Position numbers and translations under genes: made by a program. The notes below the pieces were generated by a model. That model was not told the DNA's origin, made no database searches, and saw nothing but the letters and a program-made list of their open reading frames with translations. From Georgenia thermotolerans (GTDB taxonomy: Bacteria > Actinomycetota > Actinomycetes > Actinomycetales > Actinomycetaceae), in assembly GCF_009193185.1 (NCBI RefSeq), contig NZ_VUKF01000001.1:1-64000 (forward strand): a stretch of DNA of 64,000 nt. The letters run 5' to 3'. The first letter of the stretch is position 1, and every line of letters starts with the position of its first letter. Shown here piece after piece: positions 60,697 to 64,000 of this stretch.

Positions 60697-61950
60697 GTGG
60701 GCATGGAGATCCGGATGCCGATGTGGGGCATGGGCATGCTCGAGGGCACCGTCGTCGAGTGGTACAAGCGGGAGGGCGACGCCGTCGAGGAGGGCGAGCC
60801 GCTCGCCGAGATCGAGGCGGCCAAGACGATCGAGGACCTCGTCGCGCCGGCCGCGGGGATCGTGGAGCGGATCGTGGTGCCCGAGGGGGCGACGGTGCCG
60901 GTGCAGGAGGTGCTCGCGATCCTTGCCGCCGACGGTGTGGGCAGCGAATCGGCCGAGGACGGCGCAGCAGGCGTGCGTGGCTCGGCCGCTGCGCCCGCGG
61001 GACCCCCGGTGCCCGGCCCGGTCCCGACGGCGGCCGGCGGCCTGGTGCCTGCGGCCGCCCCGGCGGGCGGGGCGGCGGAGGCCCCGCCCCCCGGGCCGGT
61101 GCGCAACGTGGTCCCACGAGCCAGACAGCGCGCCAAGGAGCTCGGCGTCGACCTGGCGGCCGTGACGGGCAGCGGGCCGGGCGGGCGGATCGGCGTGGAG
61201 GACGTCGAGCGGGCCGCCGCCGTGCCCGCCGCTTCTAAGCCGGCAGCCGCCGGTCTGGCCCCGCCCCCGCCGGCGTCGCCCGGCGCCGAGAGCAGCGTCG
61301 CCCTGACGGGCATGCGCGGCACCATCGCCCGGCGCATGCACGAGTCGCTGCAGTCGACGGCGCAGCTCACCCTCGTCACTACCGCCGACGTCACCGAGCT
61401 CGTCGAGTACCGGGAGTCGCTGGAGCGGCGGCCGACCTACACCGACTTCGTCGTCAAGGCCGCCGCGCTCGCGCTACGCGAGCACCCCCGGCTGAACGCC
61501 ACCATCGACGGCGACCGCATCCGGCTGCTGCCCGACGTCCACATCGGGATCGCGACGGCGGTGCCGGACGGCCTGGTGGTGCCGGTCGTCCGGCATGCCG
61601 ACACCATGCCGCTGGCCCGGATCGCCGAGGAGTCCGCCGCTCTCGTGGCCAAGGTGCGCGCAGGCGCGTTCGGCGCCGACGACGTCACCGGCTCCACCTT
61701 CACGGTCACATCGCTCGGCGGGCAGGGCATCGACGCCTTCACGCCGATCCTCAACCCGCCGGAGGTGGCCATCCTCGGCGTGGGCCGGGTCGTCGACCAG
61801 GCCGCCCGCGACGGCGACGCACTCGTCTGGCGCAAGGTGATCAACCTCAGCCTCACGATCGACCATCAGGTCGTCGACGGCGCACCCGGGGCGGCGTTCC
61901 TCCAGACGCTGGGCGAGCTCCTGGGGAGGCCGGAGCAGCTGGCGCGGTGA
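60697..61950 (+). CDS. dihydrolipoamide acyltransferase (E2) component
   Basis: A 417-residue E2. Lipoyl domain (1 to about 80) with the lipoyl Lys43 in EAAKTIEDL; a long Ala/Pro/Gly linker; subunit-binding domain NVVPRARQRAKELGVDLAAV (about 139-175); catalytic domain ending DHQVVDG (389-395), where Gln replaces the usual Arg of DHRxxDG. The GTG at 60697 stands 6 nt after AAGGAGG; an ATG at 60703 is spaced less well. No E3 gene follows, so lipoamide dehydrogenase must come from elsewhere. Confidence 0.93.
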   Translation: MGMEIRMPMWGMGMLEGTVVEWYKREGDAVEEGEPLAEIEAAKTIEDLVAPAAGIVERIVVPEGATVPVQEVLAILAADGVGSESAEDGAAGVRGSAAAPAGPPVPGPVPTAAGGLVPAAAPAGGAAEAPPPGPVRNVVPRARQRAKELGVDLAAVTGSGPGGRIGVEDVERAAAVPAASKPAAAGLAPPPPASPGAESSVALTGMRGTIARRMHESLQSTAQLTLVTTADVTELVEYRESLERRPTYTDFVVKAAALALREHPRLNATIDGDRIRLLPDVHIGIATAVPDGLVVPVVRHADTMPLARIAEESAALVAKVRAGAFGADDVTGSTFTVTSLGGQGIDAFTPILNPPEVAILGVGRVVDQAARDGDALVWRKVINLSLTIDHQVVDGAPGAAFLQTLGELLGRPEQLAR

Positions 61951-61971
61951 CCCGTGGGTGGACGGAACCGC

Positions 61972-62658
61972 TCACCCCTCGTTCTTGCGGCGCACCATCT
62001 CGTTGATCCAGATCGGCGCGAAGGGCGACGTGCAGTTGGGCGGGGTCGGGTAGTCCCTGAGCACCTCGAGGCGCTCGCCGATGGCGAGCGCACGGGCACG
62101 GTGCTCGGCGTGCTCGATCCCGATCTGGGCCAGGCAGGTGTTCATCGCCCACTGCAGCCGGTCGGGCGCGTCCTTCATCTCCGCCTCGATGACGTCGAGC
62201 AGGCCCGGCAGGTCCAGCCCCTCGGGCTTCTTGGCCACCCGCTCGCTCGTCAGCGCCCAGCCGGCACTGGCGACGACGGGATCGGGGTCGGCGGACCAGC
62301 CCAGGCGCAGCTCCTCGGCATGGGGGCTCTTCTTCACGACGTAGTTGACGAGCCAGTCGTGCACCTTCGGCGTCCGCGCCTCCCGCAACATGGTGTCCAG
62401 CTTGTCGCGCGTGAAGGCCTTGGGGCGGCAGATCAGCAACGCCAGCAGCCTGGCGGCGCTGTCGCCGGTCGCCCAGAGGTCTTGCGCGAGGTCCTGCTGG
62501 GTCTTCAGCCGCTTGGCGAGCGCCCGCAGCTTGGTCAGGTTCACCCCGTGGTCATCGCCGTGCCGCTCGTTGACCGCGCGCACCTTGGGGTCCTCGAGCG
62601 CGGCCAGCTCAGCCATCACCTCGGTCACCGTCGCCTGGGTCTCCGCCGCCTGCGCCAC
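61972..62658 (-). CDS. DNA alkylation repair family protein (AlkD-like HEAT repeats)
   Basis: A 228-residue all-helical protein: VMAELAALEDPKVRAVNERH, GVNLTKLRALAKRLKTQQDL, VHDWLVNYVVKKSPHAEELR. These match AlkD-like HEAT-repeat proteins, some of which remove alkylated bases. Whether the catalytic aromatic/Asp residues of AlkD are kept cannot be judged by eye. The GTG at 62658 has GGGAGG 6 nt upstream and is preferred to the ATG at 62616. Confidence 0.82.
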   Translation of the reverse strand: MAQAAETQATVTEVMAELAALEDPKVRAVNERHGDDHGVNLTKLRALAKRLKTQQDLAQDLWATGDSAARLLALLICRPKAFTRDKLDTMLREARTPKVHDWLVNYVVKKSPHAEELRLGWSADPDPVVASAGWALTSERVAKKPEGLDLPGLLDVIEAEMKDAPDRLQWAMNTCLAQIGIEHAEHRARALAIGERLEVLRDYPTPPNCTSPFAPIWINEMVRRKNEG

Positions 62659-62749
62659 GCGCGCCTCCCGTCTCTCGCCAGAACGGCTCAGCCTAATGGC
62701 CACCGCGAGGCCCGATCGGAGCTGCTCCACCGGCGACAGGCTCACCAAA

Positions 62750-62802
62750 GTGCAATGGAAGGGTTGCACCTGCGGCCTCGTAGTGCAACTCTGGAGTTGC
62801 AC
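62750..62802 (+). promoter_or_regulatory. twin palindromic operators of the SRPBCC/ArsR operon
   Basis: GTGCAA-N8-TTGCAC (62750-62769) and GTGCAACT-CTGG-AGTTGCAC (62783-62802, perfect) share the GTGCAA arm and have centres 33 nt apart, three helical turns. TTGCAC (62764-62769) can serve as -35 with AACTCT (62787-62792) as -10 at 17 nt, so binding would block the promoter. ArsR encoded downstream is the probable ligand. Confidence 0.7.
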
Positions 62803-62832
62803 ACACATTCCACCTTCGAAGGGCAGCGCACC

Positions 62833-63285
62833 ATGGACGAGCTGGACAGGATCGAGAAGCAGATCGACATCGACGCACCCGCGGCGAAGGTGTGGGCGCT
62901 GATCAGCGAACCGGGCTGGTTCATCAACGACAACCAGATCGTCGAGCACCGGATCGAGCGGGACGGCGACCTCGACATCGTCCACGACCCCGTCCACGGC
63001 GCGTTCGCCATCAGGACCGTCACGCTCGATGAACCGCACTACGCCGCATTCCGCTGGGTGGCCGACCCGACGGCGCCCGACGCCGCCTCCACGCTCGTGG
63101 AGTTCTTCGTCGAGGAGACGTCGCCGAGCGCGGTCGTGCTCCGTGTCGTCGAGAGCGGCTTCGCGTCGCTTCCCGGCACCGACGCCGAGCGGCGGAAGCA
63201 CTTCGACGGGAACACCGAGGGCTGGAACGTCGAGCTGGCGCTGGCCAAGCGCCACCTCGAGGGCGTGGCGGCCCGTGAAGGCTGA
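62833..63285 (+). CDS. SRPBCC family protein (AHSA1-like)
   Basis: A 150-residue START/SRPBCC-fold protein: RIEKQIDIDAPAAKVWALIS at the start and GWNVELALAKRHLEGVA at the end, the AHSA1/YndB type often paired with ArsR regulators in actinobacteria. It probably binds a small hydrophobic ligand. Co-transcribed with the ArsR gene, which overlaps its end by 11 nt. Confidence 0.9.
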   Translation: MDELDRIEKQIDIDAPAAKVWALISEPGWFINDNQIVEHRIERDGDLDIVHDPVHGAFAIRTVTLDEPHYAAFRWVADPTAPDAASTLVEFFVEETSPSAVVLRVVESGFASLPGTDAERRKHFDGNTEGWNVELALAKRHLEGVAAREG

Positions 63286-63646
63286 CGCGCGCCCCACCGC
63301 GGCCGCCGAGGAGGCGCCGTCGATCCCTGCCGTCTGCGCCGTGCTGGCCGACGAGACCCGGTGGGCGATCCTCGTGCGACTGGGGACGGCGCCGGCGTCA
63401 GCCTCGGCGCTGGCGGCGGAGATGCCCGTCTCGCGCCAGGCGATCGCGAAGCACCTGGCCGTCCTGCGCGACACCGGGCTGGTCTCCGCCGAGCGCGTCG
63501 GCCGGGAGGTGCGGTTCGTCGCCGTCGGCTCCGAGCTGAGCCGGATCGGCCGTGCCATCGAGTCCGTCGCCGCCGGGTGGGACCGCCGCCTCGGGCGGAT
63601 CAAGGCGCAGGCGGAGAAGGGACACCCCGGCGCCGCCGGAACCTGA
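63275..63646 (+). CDS. ArsR family winged-helix regulator
   Basis: A 123-residue regulator: VCAVLADETRWAILVRLGTA, the recognition region MPVSRQAIAKHLAVLRDTGL and wing AERVGREVRFVAVG. No cysteine metal site is apparent; this subgroup lies next to SRPBCC proteins and is thought to sense a ligand or work with its partner. The GTG start overlaps the SRPBCC stop. It likely binds the GTGCAA palindromes. Confidence 0.9.
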   Translation: MKADARPTAAAEEAPSIPAVCAVLADETRWAILVRLGTAPASASALAAEMPVSRQAIAKHLAVLRDTGLVSAERVGREVRFVAVGSELSRIGRAIESVAAGWDRRLGRIKAQAEKGHPGAAGT

Positions 63647-63654
63647 CGGCGCGA

Positions 63655-64000
63655 TCAGCGCACCGGCGCAGCAGGCTCGGGCGGAGTCCAGCCCATCGCG
63701 GCCCGCGCCCCGCGGAGGACGGCGGTCGCGGGGGTGAGCCGCATGAGGGCGTTCCGCCCGGTCTGCCGCCATCCGCCGCCGAGGTGGGCGCCGATGCGGC
63801 CCGACGCCACGGAGGCGCGGGCGAGCGCGCGGCATCGCGGGCGTCGCGCGGCGTCGAACCCTGCGAGCGCGGGGCCGAGTCGACCGCCGGCTCTGACGGG
63901 CTCGCCTACCAGCAGCCCCAGGCACAGTCCGTCCTCGAGCGCGGTCGCGGCGCCCTGCCCCATGGTAGGCAGGGTGCCGTGGGCGGCGTCGCCGACCAGG
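63655..64000 (-). CDS. FAD-dependent monooxygenase, C-terminal part (cut by window edge)
   Basis: The visible 115 codons begin LVGDAAHGTLPTMGQGAATA, the GD motif of group A FAD monooxygenases, followed by LEDGLCLGLL and a short C terminus with no thioredoxin domain. The N-terminal FAD and substrate domains lie beyond position 64000. Substrate unknown; it carries no visible link to the catabolic regulon. Confidence 0.85.
   Translation of the reverse strand, partial: LVGDAAHGTLPTMGQGAATALEDGLCLGLLVGEPVRAGGRLGPALAGFDAARRPRCRALARASVASGRIGAHLGGGWRQTGRNALMRLTPATAVLRGARAAMGWTPPEPAAPVR

Noticed and set aside
1-64000. Mobile element, prophage or tRNA-linked island explaining the catabolic cluster
   Set aside because: No transposase, integrase, terminal repeats, attachment sites or tRNA genes were seen; base composition looks even throughout.

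Overview
The window is very GC-rich DNA from a high-GC Gram-positive bacterium. The 16S rRNA 5' end at position 1 (read on the minus strand), the actinobacterial leader motif TTTGAGAACTCAACAGTG and the start of 16S variable region 1 fit the order Micrococcales (Cellulomonas/Georgenia-like). That placement rests on about 70 nt of 16S and on gene style, so it is tentative. No tRNA, insertion sequence, phage gene or CRISPR array was seen.

Region 1 (1 to about 17.5 kb) is mixed housekeeping and accessory genes: the 16S 5' end with its leader and a clear promoter, a frameshifted SRPBCC gene, a RibD/DHFR-like reductase, a matrixin-type metalloprotease, a VOC/HxlR pair behind a palindromic operator, a heme oxygenase plus bacteriophytochrome with a PP2C phosphatase output, a DUF998/flavodoxin pair, an epimerase, DUF1905, a PfpI protein, DUF2461, RtcB, and an FtsX-type ABC exporter with two small proteins upstream.

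Region 2 (about 17.7 to 57.8 kb) is a large catabolic supercluster. It holds: molybdenum-cofactor and hydroxylase maturation genes (moaA, a MocA-like transferase, XdhC); a branched-chain-type ABC transporter followed by a dehydrogenase, a tautomerase, a fused flavin monooxygenase-reductase and a flavoprotein; a molybdenum hydroxylase (medium, small and large subunits plus CoxG) followed by a RutA-like monooxygenase, its flavin reductase and two more flavoproteins; three FadR-type GntR regulators; a 12-gene run with an SsuABC-type transporter, GntR, Ldh, SDR, aromatic hydroxylase, two cupins, RidA, FAH-family hydrolase and amidohydrolase; then an MFS transporter, a second RutA-like enzyme, an AraC regulator and a second RidA. 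Many genes occur as paralogous pairs (two Ldh, two aromatic hydroxylases, two RutA-like, two phytoene-desaturase-like flavoproteins, two RidA, several cupins, three GntR). This suggests parallel pathways for related substrates, probably aromatic or N-heterocyclic compounds. The substrate cannot be read from the sequence.

The most striking signal is regulatory. The exact 14-mer TTGACATGTGATCA occurs six times, each time intergenic. It acts as the -35 box plus part of the spacer for the moco-maturation genes, the molybdenum hydroxylase, gntR2, the 12-gene operon, the MFS gene and ridA2. Shorter GTGATCAC-type sites lie near gntR1, the branched-chain-type transporter and araC. This looks like one GntR-controlled regulon covering the whole supercluster.

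Region 3 (57.9 to 64 kb) holds a SAM methyltransferase, E1-alpha, E1-beta and E2 genes of an acetoin/2-oxoacid dehydrogenase complex (no E3 in view), an AlkD-like protein, an SRPBCC/ArsR pair behind two palindromes, and the C-terminal part of an FAD monooxygenase cut by the window edge.

Two otherwise intact genes (near 1008 and 53648) are broken by single-base differences in G/C homopolymers, which may be assembly errors.
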